Shown: positions 52,219-59,950 of the stretch, one piece after another
Layout: the number at the start of each line of letters is the position of its first letter
How positions within the stretch are numbered: position 1 is the stretch's first letter
NCBI GenBank assembly: GCA_014584605.1
Contig: JACTMO010000035.1
Span: 1 to 64,000, forward strand
DNA: 64,000 nt
Source of the DNA: Bacteroidota bacterium
Lineage (GTDB): Bacteria; Bacteroidota; Bacteroidia; Flavobacteriales_F; PHOS-HE28
Direction: 5' to 3'
Notes under the pieces: generated by a model
Told to the model about the DNA's origin: nothing
Database searches by the model: none
What the model saw: the letters and a program-made list of their open reading frames with translations, nothing else
Position numbers and translations under genes: made by a program

Positions 52219-53448
52219 TCACCGCACGGGCTCCCGTTCCGCCAGCTGCTCCAGGAAGGTCTCGATGCGCGTGGTGCTCTGGCCATCGCTGAAGAAGCGC
52301 ATGTCGCACAGGTCCCCTTCGACCACCAGGGCCGGCACGCCCGAGCGTGCCTTCAGGCGCTGGGGCATGCCGAACTTGGCGTTGCTGTTGTTGAAGCAGG
52401 TCTTCGAGTCGTGGTACACGATGCCGTCGATGCGGTACTCCTCGAACCATTGCCTGAGCATGGCCATCTTGGCCTTCTCGCTCCGGTTGATGAAGATCTC
52501 GGTGTAGGCACGCGCGGTGCTCTCCCAGGGTGCCCGCTCGTCGAAACGGTCGAAGACCCAGCTGCTGCAGTAGGTGCTGGCCACCACGGCCGCATCGTTG
52601 GAGGCGAAGAGGTCGCTGAGCATGCGCAGGCGACCCCAGATGGGCATGCCCTCCCAGAAGATGCGGCTGCGCACACGGGGAAGGAAGCCGGTGCCGTTGC
52701 GCACGTTGGTCTGCAGCTCCTCCAGGAGCCCCGCGTAGTAGTCGCGTGCCTCCTGCGTGCCGCGCAGCACCACGATGGGGCCCATGTGGATGGTGCCGTC
52801 GAAGAAGCTCAGCGGCGGCGTGTCGGCGGCGCTGGTCCTGAGCACCTGCTGCCACAGGAGCGTGGCCTCCTTGCTCAGGCGCACGGTCTCGCGGAAGCGC
52901 TCCTCGTCGAAGCGCCGCCCGCTCACCTGTTCGCACACCGGCACCATGCGCTTGAACTGCGTCACCACCAGCTGCACCTCGTCGTCGCTCACCTCGTCCA
53001 GGTGGCGCGGCGGGTGGATGCCCACGATGGGGCACTTGAAGGCGTCGGCGAAGAAGCTGAACCAGTCCTCCACCTCGCGGCACTGGTTGGTGTTGTACAC
53101 GATCAGGTCGGGCCGGGGGATGCCTTCGAGCCCGTAGTGCTGGCGCAGCGGGGTCTCGTTGCGCAGGTACGCACCGATGTCGCTGGTGGTGTAGGAGCAA
53201 ACGTGGCCGCTGTAGCCGCACTTCACCGCCTCGGGGATGTGGTCCATGGCGGTGCGCGTGGCGCCGAGCAGGGCCCCGTGGTTCTCGGGGAAGTACACCT
53301 CGAAGCCGAAGGCGCGCAGCAGCTCGGCCGGCCCCACGCTGGTGCACCAGGCCACCTTGTGCGCACCGGAGCCCAGGCGCCGGAAATAGGCGCCCATCAG
53401 CTCCTTGAGCCGGGCGGTGCTGCGGATGCTGTACCCCTGCGCGGTCAT
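52219..53448 (-). CDS. Lone 2-hydroxyacyl-CoA dehydratase / benzoyl-CoA reductase-type subunit
   Basis: A 409-residue HgdB/BcrB-family protein. Candidate Fe-S cysteines occur in VAWCTSVGPAEL, KCGYSGHVCSYTTSDIG, NTNQCREVEDWF, STYCSSWVFDRF and SKTCFNNSNAKFG. It is related to BcrB/BcrC but is a single gene next to a single ATPase, unlike the BcrB-BcrC heterodimer encoded upstream. This one-subunit-one-ATPase arrangement resembles the double-cubane cluster protein and its reductase (YjiM/YjiL type), which are homodimers. The start overlaps the ligase stop by 4 bp (ATGA). It is predicted to be a low-potential reductase or dehydratase of unknown substrate. Confidence 0.82.
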   Translation of the reverse strand: MTAQGYSIRSTARLKELMGAYFRRLGSGAHKVAWCTSVGPAELLRAFGFEVYFPENHGALLGATRTAMDHIPEAVKCGYSGHVCSYTTSDIGAYLRNETPLRQHYGLEGIPRPDLIVYNTNQCREVEDWFSFFADAFKCPIVGIHPPRHLDEVSDDEVQLVVTQFKRMVPVCEQVSGRRFDEERFRETVRLSKEATLLWQQVLRTSAADTPPLSFFDGTIHMGPIVVLRGTQEARDYYAGLLEELQTNVRNGTGFLPRVRSRIFWEGMPIWGRLRMLSDLFASNDAAVVASTYCSSWVFDRFDERAPWESTARAYTEIFINRSEKAKMAMLRQWFEEYRIDGIVYHDSKTCFNNSNAKFGMPQRLKARSGVPALVVEGDLCDMRFFSDGQSTTRIETFLEQLAEREPVR

Positions 53449-55202
53449 GCCTTCCCGGTGTTGGTGACTGCGGCCTGATCGTCGAGCAGGATCACATAGG
53501 CGTCCTCCGGGGGCATCCCGGTCTCGTCGTACAGGTGGTCCAGGTGCTCGCGATAGGTCTCCAGCACCTTCACGGGCGCCACCTTCATGGAGGGCGTCAG
53601 CGTGCTCTTCTCCAGGCTGAGCTCGTCGTCGATGATCACCGCCTTGCGCACCTTGCTGAACTTCTGGCCGATGCTGCAGTTGGCGTTCTTCAGGCAGCCG
53701 CGCAGGCACTGCTGAAGCTCCTCCAGCGTGCGCGGGCAAAGGCAGCCGTCCAGCGGGGTCACGGCGTAGTCGGGGTTGTCCAGCTGGCGCCTGTTGGGAA
53801 AGAGCAGGGCCACCGGGTAGTCCTGTCCGTGGCCGCTCACCACGGCGAAGGAGACGTAGTGGCAGCTGCCCTCGATGGCGCGTTCCAGGTCGGTGGGGAT
53901 CACCTTCTCCCCGTTGCTCAGCTTGAAGATCCGGTCCTTGCGGGTGACGATGCGCAGCCCTGTGGGCCCCATCTCGCCGACATCCCCGGTGCGGAACCAG
54001 CCATCCTCGGTGAAGATGCCCGCGTTGGCCTGGTCGTTCCGGTAGTAGCCGCACATCACGTTGGGGCCCTTCACCAGCACCTCGCCGTCGGCATCGATGC
54101 GCAGTTGCACGCCGGGGATGGGCTTGCCGACCACCCCGATGGCGCGTTTCACGGCGGGGTCGGTGAGCGTGCAGCAGGGCGAGGTCTCGGTGAGGCCCCA
54201 GCCTTCGATCACGGGGATGCCGCGCCGCTCGAACTCGTCGCTGAGGCGCTGGGGCAGTGCCGCAGCGGCGGTGAAGATGAACTTCAGCCCGCCGTGGAAG
54301 AAGAGCGCACCGGTCTCCGGGCTTTCATGGCTCAGGTCCACCAGGGCCTGATACACCTTGGGCACGCTGAAGAACACCGTGGGACGCACCGCCTTCCAGT
54401 TGGCCATGATCGCGGCCGCATCACGCCCGTAGGACGACTCGAGGTACATGCACGCACCGTTGTACAGCACGCTCAACAGCTCGAATATGCCGCCGAAGCT
54501 GTGGTGCCAAGGCAGATAGGACAGGAAGCGGTCGTGCTCATCGAGCTTCCACCAGTGGGTGGCGGCGAGGGCGTCCTGCTGGGAGAGGATGTTGCGATGG
54601 CTGAGCTGCACGCACTTGGGCACGCCCATGGTGCCCGAGGTGTACATGTTGAGGCACAAGCTGTCGGGGTCCAGCGCGGTGTCCACGGCCGCACCGCCGT
54701 CCTCCGGGTGTGCGAGCAGCTCGCTGAAAGGCACGATGTCCGGGATCGGGGAGGCCCCGGCCTCCACCGGGTCGAGGGATACCACCAGCCGCAGGTCCAG
54801 GTCCGGGCCGAGCCGCTGCAACTGGGCCGCACCGGCAACGGTGAGGTGCCGGGCATCGCTGTGCCGGATCAGCAGTTCGGCCGTCTCGCGCTTGAAGTGG
54901 GCGAAGATGGGCACGGCGATGCCCCCGGTGGCCATCACGGCCAGTTCCATGCGCAGCATGTCGAGCCGGTTGGGCGAGAAGAGCAGCATCTTGTCGCCGG
55001 GAGCAAAGCCGCGGGCGCGAAGGGCCGCCGCCACGCGGGCCACGTCGGCGCCCAGCCGCCCCCACGTGGTGCTGTGCCAGGCACCTTCGGTGTCCTTCTC
55101 CGCGAACACGGGCCGGTCGGCGAAGCGCGTGGCGTTCGTGCGCAGCAGTTCGGCCACATTGCGGAAGCGCAGGGTCGGCACGGGGGCGGAAGGTGCGTTC
55201 AT
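53445..55202 (-). CDS. AMP-dependent acyl-CoA ligase (long-chain acyl-CoA synthetase type)
   Basis: A 585-residue ANL-superfamily ligase. Nucleotide loop YTSGTMGVPKCVQLSH, the adenylate motif GWGLTETSPCC, DGWFRTGDVGEMGPTGLRIV with the hinge segment, and the C-terminal Lys in KSTLTPSMKV are present. The architecture is that of long-chain acyl-CoA synthetases rather than the shorter benzoate-CoA ligases. It activates a carboxylic acid to its CoA thioester; the substrate may be an aromatic or alicyclic acid given the operon, but this is unproven. It is coupled by ATGA to the following gene and lies 12 bp after bcrD. Confidence 0.85.
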   Translation of the reverse strand: MNAPSAPVPTLRFRNVAELLRTNATRFADRPVFAEKDTEGAWHSTTWGRLGADVARVAAALRARGFAPGDKMLLFSPNRLDMLRMELAVMATGGIAVPIFAHFKRETAELLIRHSDARHLTVAGAAQLQRLGPDLDLRLVVSLDPVEAGASPIPDIVPFSELLAHPEDGGAAVDTALDPDSLCLNMYTSGTMGVPKCVQLSHRNILSQQDALAATHWWKLDEHDRFLSYLPWHHSFGGIFELLSVLYNGACMYLESSYGRDAAAIMANWKAVRPTVFFSVPKVYQALVDLSHESPETGALFFHGGLKFIFTAAAALPQRLSDEFERRGIPVIEGWGLTETSPCCTLTDPAVKRAIGVVGKPIPGVQLRIDADGEVLVKGPNVMCGYYRNDQANAGIFTEDGWFRTGDVGEMGPTGLRIVTRKDRIFKLSNGEKVIPTDLERAIEGSCHYVSFAVVSGHGQDYPVALLFPNRRQLDNPDYAVTPLDGCLCPRTLEELQQCLRGCLKNANCSIGQKFSKVRKAVIIDDELSLEKSTLTPSMKVAPVKVLETYREHLDHLYDETGMPPEDAYVILLDDQAAVTNTGKA

Positions 55203-55214
55203 GCAGCTGCGGTT

Positions 55215-56072
55215 TCAGGCCAGCACGGCCGCGGCCTTCTCCTTGATACGATGGTGGCGGAAGCCGCCCCAGAGCGCCGCACCGATGGCGCCGCTGTGGA
55301 TGGCATCGGGATGCGTCACCATCCGCAGGGGCTTCTTGCCTTCCTTGCCCAGTTCCTCCATGGCGTCCACCATGCCGATGTTCATGGCGATGCCGCCCAT
55401 CAGGGCCACGGGTTCCTGGGCCTTCAGGGAGCTGAGCAGACGGATGGATCGGTTGGCGATGGACAGGTGGATGCCCTTGATGATGTTGGGGGTGGACACC
55501 CCGCGCGACACGCTGTTGATCACGTCGGTCTCGGCCAGCACCGCGCAGATGCCCGAAGGCAGTTCGGGCTTGTCGCTCTTGAGGCTGATGGGGCCCACCT
55601 CATCGATGGAGAGGCCCAGGTAGCGCGAGATGTTCTCGATGAACTGGCCCGAACCGCTGGCGCACTGGCCGGTCATCTTGTAGTCCAGCACCCGGCCCCG
55701 CTCGTCGATGCTGATGGCCCGAACGTACAGGGCGCCCATGTCCACCACGGTGCGTGCGCCGGGGCAGAGGAAGAGGCCGCCGCGGGCATGCGTGGTCATG
55801 CTGTAGAAGTGTCCCGTCTTGCGCTCCACCAGTTCGCCCTCGCCGGTGCTGGCCAGGTAGGCGATGTCGCGGTCGTAGTCCAGCGCATTGCGTTCCAGGA
55901 CCATGGCCACGGCGTCCACCACCACGTCCTTGGGGTTGCGCTTGCGGATCTTCTCCACCTGCTTGTCGAGCAACTTGTGGTCGCCGGCGGCGTGGTCATA
56001 GCGCATCAGCACGACCTTGACGTAGCTGCCGCCGACGTCCACGCCCATGGTGAGTATGCCGTTGTCCTTCAT
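55215..56072 (-). CDS. bcrD: Benzoyl-CoA reductase ATPase subunit BcrD
   Basis: A 285-residue BadG/BcrD-type ATPase: MGVDVGGSYVKVVLM phosphate loop, YLASTGEGELV, VDMGALYVRAI, TGQCASGSGQF and SGICAVLAETDVI with the two bridging cluster cysteines, then LMGGIAMNIG. With BcrA it forms the ATP-hydrolysing activator that injects electrons at very low potential into BcrBC. Its size agrees with the short ATPase subunit of class I enzymes. Its ATG overlaps the stop of the saccharopine-dehydrogenase-like gene, which is interposed between bcrA and bcrD. Confidence 0.92.
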   Translation of the reverse strand: MKDNGILTMGVDVGGSYVKVVLMRYDHAAGDHKLLDKQVEKIRKRNPKDVVVDAVAMVLERNALDYDRDIAYLASTGEGELVERKTGHFYSMTTHARGGLFLCPGARTVVDMGALYVRAISIDERGRVLDYKMTGQCASGSGQFIENISRYLGLSIDEVGPISLKSDKPELPSGICAVLAETDVINSVSRGVSTPNIIKGIHLSIANRSIRLLSSLKAQEPVALMGGIAMNIGMVDAMEELGKEGKKPLRMVTHPDAIHSGAIGAALWGGFRHHRIKEKAAAVLA

Positions 56073-57205
56073 GTCCGTTCGATCTTATTGGTGGTGGTGC
56101 GTTGCAAACCGATGCCCTGGGTGCCCAGGTGTGCCAGCACGGCCTGGTGGCATGCCGGATCGGCGCCCAGGTGCTCGGGGGCGTTGATGCCGGAGCGGCG
56201 GAAGCGGCCTTCGGCCACCAGCAGCGCGGCCGCCATGCAGGTGTGCCCGGTGGTGCGTGCCATGGACGTGGTGCCCTGGGCATCCATGCGGTCCAGCAGG
56301 TGGTACACGTGGCGCTCGCGGTCGTCCTCCACGGTCACGCGCATCACCGTGAGGTCCTCCTCCCCCGGCCCCATCTCCCATTGTGCGAAGAGCAGGCGTG
56401 CGGTGAGCTCACGCGGCACCACCCGTGCGCCCTTCACCTCCACGGGCTCCGTGCCGAACAGGCCGGTGTGCCGCAGGGTGCGCATGCGCTCGGCATGGCC
56501 GGGGTAGCGCAGGGTCTTCTCCCGCATGAAGGGCACGTGGGGCATGGTGTCCAGCAGGGTGCGCAGGCCGTCGGTGTTGAAGGCCTCCAGCGTGCCCAGG
56601 CCGTCGAAGTCCACCGGCTCCACCTCGCTGAGGGCCTCGCGCGTCACCGCGCTGCCATGCTCCACGATCCGCGCAGGCCGCGTGTACTCCTCGATGACGT
56701 CCGCAGGACTGAAGACGGCCTTGTACTCCCAGGGCAGGTGGCGCGCGCGGGGCAGGCCGCCCACCAGGCATTCGTAGCGCAGCAGCGGCCTTTGCGCATC
56801 GTGATGCCCGGCGATGATGTTGCACAGGCCCGGCGCGACGCCGCAATCCACCACGGCGGTCACGTTCATACGGCGGGCCAGGTCATCGAGCGTGAAGGGA
56901 TCCTCGGGGAAGAAACTGATGTCCACCACATGCCGGCCCGCGCGGATGACGGTCTCGAGCGTGCGGTAGCCCAGGTGGCCGGGCACGGCGCCGATCACCA
57001 GGTCGAAGGATCCGACCAGTTGTCGCAGCGCATCGGCATCGCTCACGTCCACCTGGACGGTGCCAACGCGCGGATCGCGCGCAACGCGCTCCAGGGCCGC
57101 AGGGTCCCGGTCGGCACAGGTCACCGCGCCGCGGCCCGCAAGCCCCTGGGCGATGGTGCGACCGATGAGGCCGGCGCCCAGGACGATGACGCGCCTACCG
57201 CTCAT
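56069..57205 (-). CDS. Saccharopine-dehydrogenase-family oxidoreductase
   Basis: A 378-residue NAD(P)-dependent protein. The N-terminal Rossmann fold begins VIVLGAGLIGRTIAQGLAGRG. The DLVIGAVPGHLGYRTLETVIRAGRHVVDISFF, VVDCGVAPGLCNIIAGH and RTTGHTCMAAALLVAEGRF segments are typical of the Sacchrp_dh_NADP family. Members act on imino or amino acids; the substrate here is unknown. It is coupled by 4-bp overlaps to bcrA on one side and bcrD on the other, so its protein product is tied stoichiometrically to the reductase. This gene is not part of the standard bcrCBAD set, as far as I know. Confidence 0.82.
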   Translation of the reverse strand: MSGRRVIVLGAGLIGRTIAQGLAGRGAVTCADRDPAALERVARDPRVGTVQVDVSDADALRQLVGSFDLVIGAVPGHLGYRTLETVIRAGRHVVDISFFPEDPFTLDDLARRMNVTAVVDCGVAPGLCNIIAGHHDAQRPLLRYECLVGGLPRARHLPWEYKAVFSPADVIEEYTRPARIVEHGSAVTREALSEVEPVDFDGLGTLEAFNTDGLRTLLDTMPHVPFMREKTLRYPGHAERMRTLRHTGLFGTEPVEVKGARVVPRELTARLLFAQWEMGPGEEDLTVMRVTVEDDRERHVYHLLDRMDAQGTTSMARTTGHTCMAAALLVAEGRFRRSGINAPEHLGADPACHQAVLAHLGTQGIGLQRTTTNKIERT

Positions 57206-58602
57206 GCCATGCCTTCGTTCTCCTCGGCTCCCGCCTTGGCGCCCTTGGCGGCGGCGGGCAGGTCGGCCTTGATGTTGCGGCGGGCGAACATGGCACCGCC
57301 GAGGGCCCCCATGAAGATGGAGTCGGTGTGGACGTTGATGGTGAGGTCCTGTCCGTAGTTCCGGCGCACCATGTCGCTCACATAGTGCAGCACGGCATCG
57401 TTGCGGGCCACCCCGCCGGTGAAGGTGAACTCGTTCTTCACCCCGCCGCTGCGGGCCAGCAGCGAGAGCGCGCGCATGACGATGGCCTTGTGCAGGCCGG
57501 CCAGGATGTCCTCCCGCTTCTCGCCCACGTTGAGCAGCTCGCGTAGCTCGGCCCCGGCGAACACCGTGCAGGTGCTGCAGATGGTCACCTCCTTCTCGGC
57601 TTTCATGGCCATGGGCCCCAGCTCGTTCAGGGAGATGTTGAGCTCGTCGGCGATGTAGCCCAGGTAGCGCCCGCAGCCCGCGGCGCACCGGTCGTTCATG
57701 TGGAAGCTGGTCACCAGGCCGTGGCTGTCCACCTGGATGGCCTTGGTGTCCTGTCCGCCGATGTCGAGCACGGTGCGCGTCTTGGGGAACACGGCGTGCG
57801 CGCCGAAGGCGTGGCAGAGGATCTCGCTGCGGATGCAGTCCTCGGGGAAGGGCAGCAGCGCGCGACCGTAGCCGGTGCCCACCATGCGGGCGATGTGCAG
57901 TTCCTCATCGGCCACGCGCTCGATGACGGCGCTGAAGGCGCCTGCGGCCTCCTGGAGCGCGGCGGCCTCGGCGGCGGGGAGCGTCGCCGTATGGTGCTTC
58001 GCCAGCATGGCCTGCGTCTGTTGCACCAGCTCGCGGAAGTCGGGCGCCATCATCTCGTTCTCCACCGGGGTGATGCTCTTGTCGAAGAGCAGCATCAGGG
58101 GCTCGAACAGCTCCTTGGACCGGGTCTCCACGGCCTTGGCGTAAGCTTCGCCCACGATGTCGCGGAAGAACTGGCCCTTGCCGCCCAGGTCCTCGTCCAT
58201 GTACCGCCGCCGTACGGTGGACAGGATGCCGTCCACGATCTCCTGCACATGCTTCACCAGCTCGGTGGCCGGCACGCGCGTCTCGACCGCCAGCGCGGTC
58301 CGTGACAGCTCGTCCCGCAGACGCTCCAGCCGGCTCTCGAATTGCACGAACTGGAAGGCGGCGTCGAGGTCGGCGGCGTAGCGCGCGTAGGCAGGCCGGT
58401 TCGCGATCGCCTCGGCGAGCGACTGCTTCAGCAGGTGGAAACGTGCGTTGTACAGCGCCTGCACCTTGGCGATCTCGGCGGCCACCTCGTAGTTGGCGCG
58501 CGTGTTGGTGATGCCCTTGCCGACCACTTCATCGCGTTCGTTGATGATGATGGCCTTGCTGGTGGTGGAACCCAGGTCGATGCCGAGGAAGTATTCTGCC
58601 AT
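57202..58602 (-). CDS. bcrA: Benzoyl-CoA reductase ATPase subunit BcrA
   Basis: A 466-residue BadF/BcrA-type ATPase: FLGIDLGSTTSKAIIINER phosphate loop, a helical insertion (about 35-210), VGTGYGRALLPFPEDC, TVLDIGGQDTKAIQV, the cysteine pair in NDRCAAGCGRYLGYI and ICSTCTVFAGAEL, and FTGGVARNDAV. It is longer than BcrD because of the insertion, as in the class I family. It pairs with BcrD. The C-terminus (KGAKAGAEENEGMA) is flexible. bcrB lies 25 bp upstream. The gene order here is C-B-A-(saccharopine-type)-D. Confidence 0.93.
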   Translation of the reverse strand: MAEYFLGIDLGSTTSKAIIINERDEVVGKGITNTRANYEVAAEIAKVQALYNARFHLLKQSLAEAIANRPAYARYAADLDAAFQFVQFESRLERLRDELSRTALAVETRVPATELVKHVQEIVDGILSTVRRRYMDEDLGGKGQFFRDIVGEAYAKAVETRSKELFEPLMLLFDKSITPVENEMMAPDFRELVQQTQAMLAKHHTATLPAAEAAALQEAAGAFSAVIERVADEELHIARMVGTGYGRALLPFPEDCIRSEILCHAFGAHAVFPKTRTVLDIGGQDTKAIQVDSHGLVTSFHMNDRCAAGCGRYLGYIADELNISLNELGPMAMKAEKEVTICSTCTVFAGAELRELLNVGEKREDILAGLHKAIVMRALSLLARSGGVKNEFTFTGGVARNDAVLHYVSDMVRRNYGQDLTINVHTDSIFMGALGGAMFARRNIKADLPAAAKGAKAGAEENEGMA

Positions 58603-58627
58603 GTTGCGTGCGGTTACAGCTTCCGGT

Positions 58628-59917
58628 TCAGACGCTGGCGAGCACCTTGCGCTGGGCCAGCATCTGGAAGAAGGAATCCAGGCGGTTCTTGATGTTGGAG
58701 TACGAGAAGTAGCGCGGGTCCACCAGATCGCTCTCGATGAAGCCCACGGGGATCTCCAGCTTGTCCTCCAGGTCGCGCATGATCATGAGCTGGCCCGCGC
58801 TGAAGCTGTTGCAGCTTTTGATCGAGTTGATCAGGAACCCGTCGGCCTGGTACTCGGTGATGCACTTGCCCAGCAGGTCGATACGCTGGGGCAGGTTCAT
58901 ATTGGTGTAGCAGTTCATGCAGTACTCGGCCAGGGTCTCCAGCGGCCGTGCGGGATCATGCCGGAAGCCCAGGTCGTACACGCCGCCCACCTTGGTGTAG
59001 CTGCTGGCCACGATCACGGCGCCCTGATCGTGGAACAGCTTCCAGAACTCCCGGAAGCTGGTCCAGTTGGGCGGGCCTTCCACCACCAGGCGGTACTTCT
59101 CCTCCTTGATCTCGCCCTCGGGGGTCACCGGCCCCTTGCCTTCGGCCGCACGCTGCTTGATCTCCTTGAGCAGCTCCTCGTAGTAGGTGACGGCCTCCGC
59201 CGTGCCGCGGAAGCCGATGTTGATGGGCCCGATGTAGTACACCCCGGCGAAGTAGGCGTCGATGGGCGAGGGGCGCTGCTTGCTCTGCGCGAAGATCTCG
59301 GTGATCAGGTCGTCGGTGCGCTTGCTGTTCGCCAGGATGGCCGCCAGGCGGGCCTCATCGAACTTCTTCCCGGAGACCTTCTCGAACTTGGGGATCACCT
59401 CCTCGCGCAGCTGCTTCACCATGTACTGCCGCATCTCGTCGGTGATGCGCCCACCCTCCTGGTAGGGGGTGTGCAGCATGGCGATCTCGGCATTGGGGTA
59501 GAGCCGTTCCAGGTTCTCGAACCACTTCATGAAGGTGAAGCAGCCCGTGTAGCTCAACAGCAGCAGGTCGGGCTCGGGCAGCTTCTGTCCCGTGGGCCCC
59601 ACGTTGCCGTTGAGCATCATGCCGATGTCGCACTTCACGTAGGTGCATACGTCCTCGCTGTGGCCCCATTTCTCCGCATCGCGGATGAAGGCCGCGCTCT
59701 TCTTGCGCATGCCGCTCTGCAGGGCGTTGATCTCCGGGTACACCGGCAGCATGTCGAAGGCGCGGATCAGCTCCGAGAGGTTGCCGGGCACGAAGGTGTA
59801 CACCACCTTGCGGCCCTTCTCGCGCGCGGTGGCGAGCTCCTCGAAGAGGCCCTCGACCATCTGCTTCTGCATGATCATGCTGCGCTCCTTCTCTACGGGG
59901 GCTGCTTGCTTTGCCAT
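58628..59917 (-). CDS. bcrB: Benzoyl-CoA reductase catalytic subunit BcrB
   Basis: A 429-residue 2-hydroxyacyl-CoA dehydratase-family protein. FVPGNLSELIRAFDMLPVYPE, HSEDVCTYVKCDIG and SYTGCFTFMKWF provide likely cluster and substrate residues; AEYCMNCYTNMNLPQ and SIKSCNSFSAGQL are further Cys-containing segments. BcrB and BcrC form the heterodimer that reduces the aromatic ring of benzoyl-CoA to a cyclic diene-CoA using electrons from BcrAD. It begins 33 bp after bcrC and precedes bcrA by 25 bp. Length is in the range of class I BcrB proteins. Confidence 0.93.
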   Translation of the reverse strand: MAKQAAPVEKERSMIMQKQMVEGLFEELATAREKGRKVVYTFVPGNLSELIRAFDMLPVYPEINALQSGMRKKSAAFIRDAEKWGHSEDVCTYVKCDIGMMLNGNVGPTGQKLPEPDLLLLSYTGCFTFMKWFENLERLYPNAEIAMLHTPYQEGGRITDEMRQYMVKQLREEVIPKFEKVSGKKFDEARLAAILANSKRTDDLITEIFAQSKQRPSPIDAYFAGVYYIGPINIGFRGTAEAVTYYEELLKEIKQRAAEGKGPVTPEGEIKEEKYRLVVEGPPNWTSFREFWKLFHDQGAVIVASSYTKVGGVYDLGFRHDPARPLETLAEYCMNCYTNMNLPQRIDLLGKCITEYQADGFLINSIKSCNSFSAGQLMIMRDLEDKLEIPVGFIESDLVDPRYFSYSNIKNRLDSFFQMLAQRKVLASV

Positions 59918-59950
59918 GGTTCTTCTGTTCTTCGGGTCCTACGGGTCCTG

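Noticed and set aside
50282-53347. A single 1021-codon protein including the whole fusion gene
   Set aside because: The N-terminal 390 codons lie in another frame of the well-conserved gene 52219-53448. The real fusion starts at 52177 or 52174.
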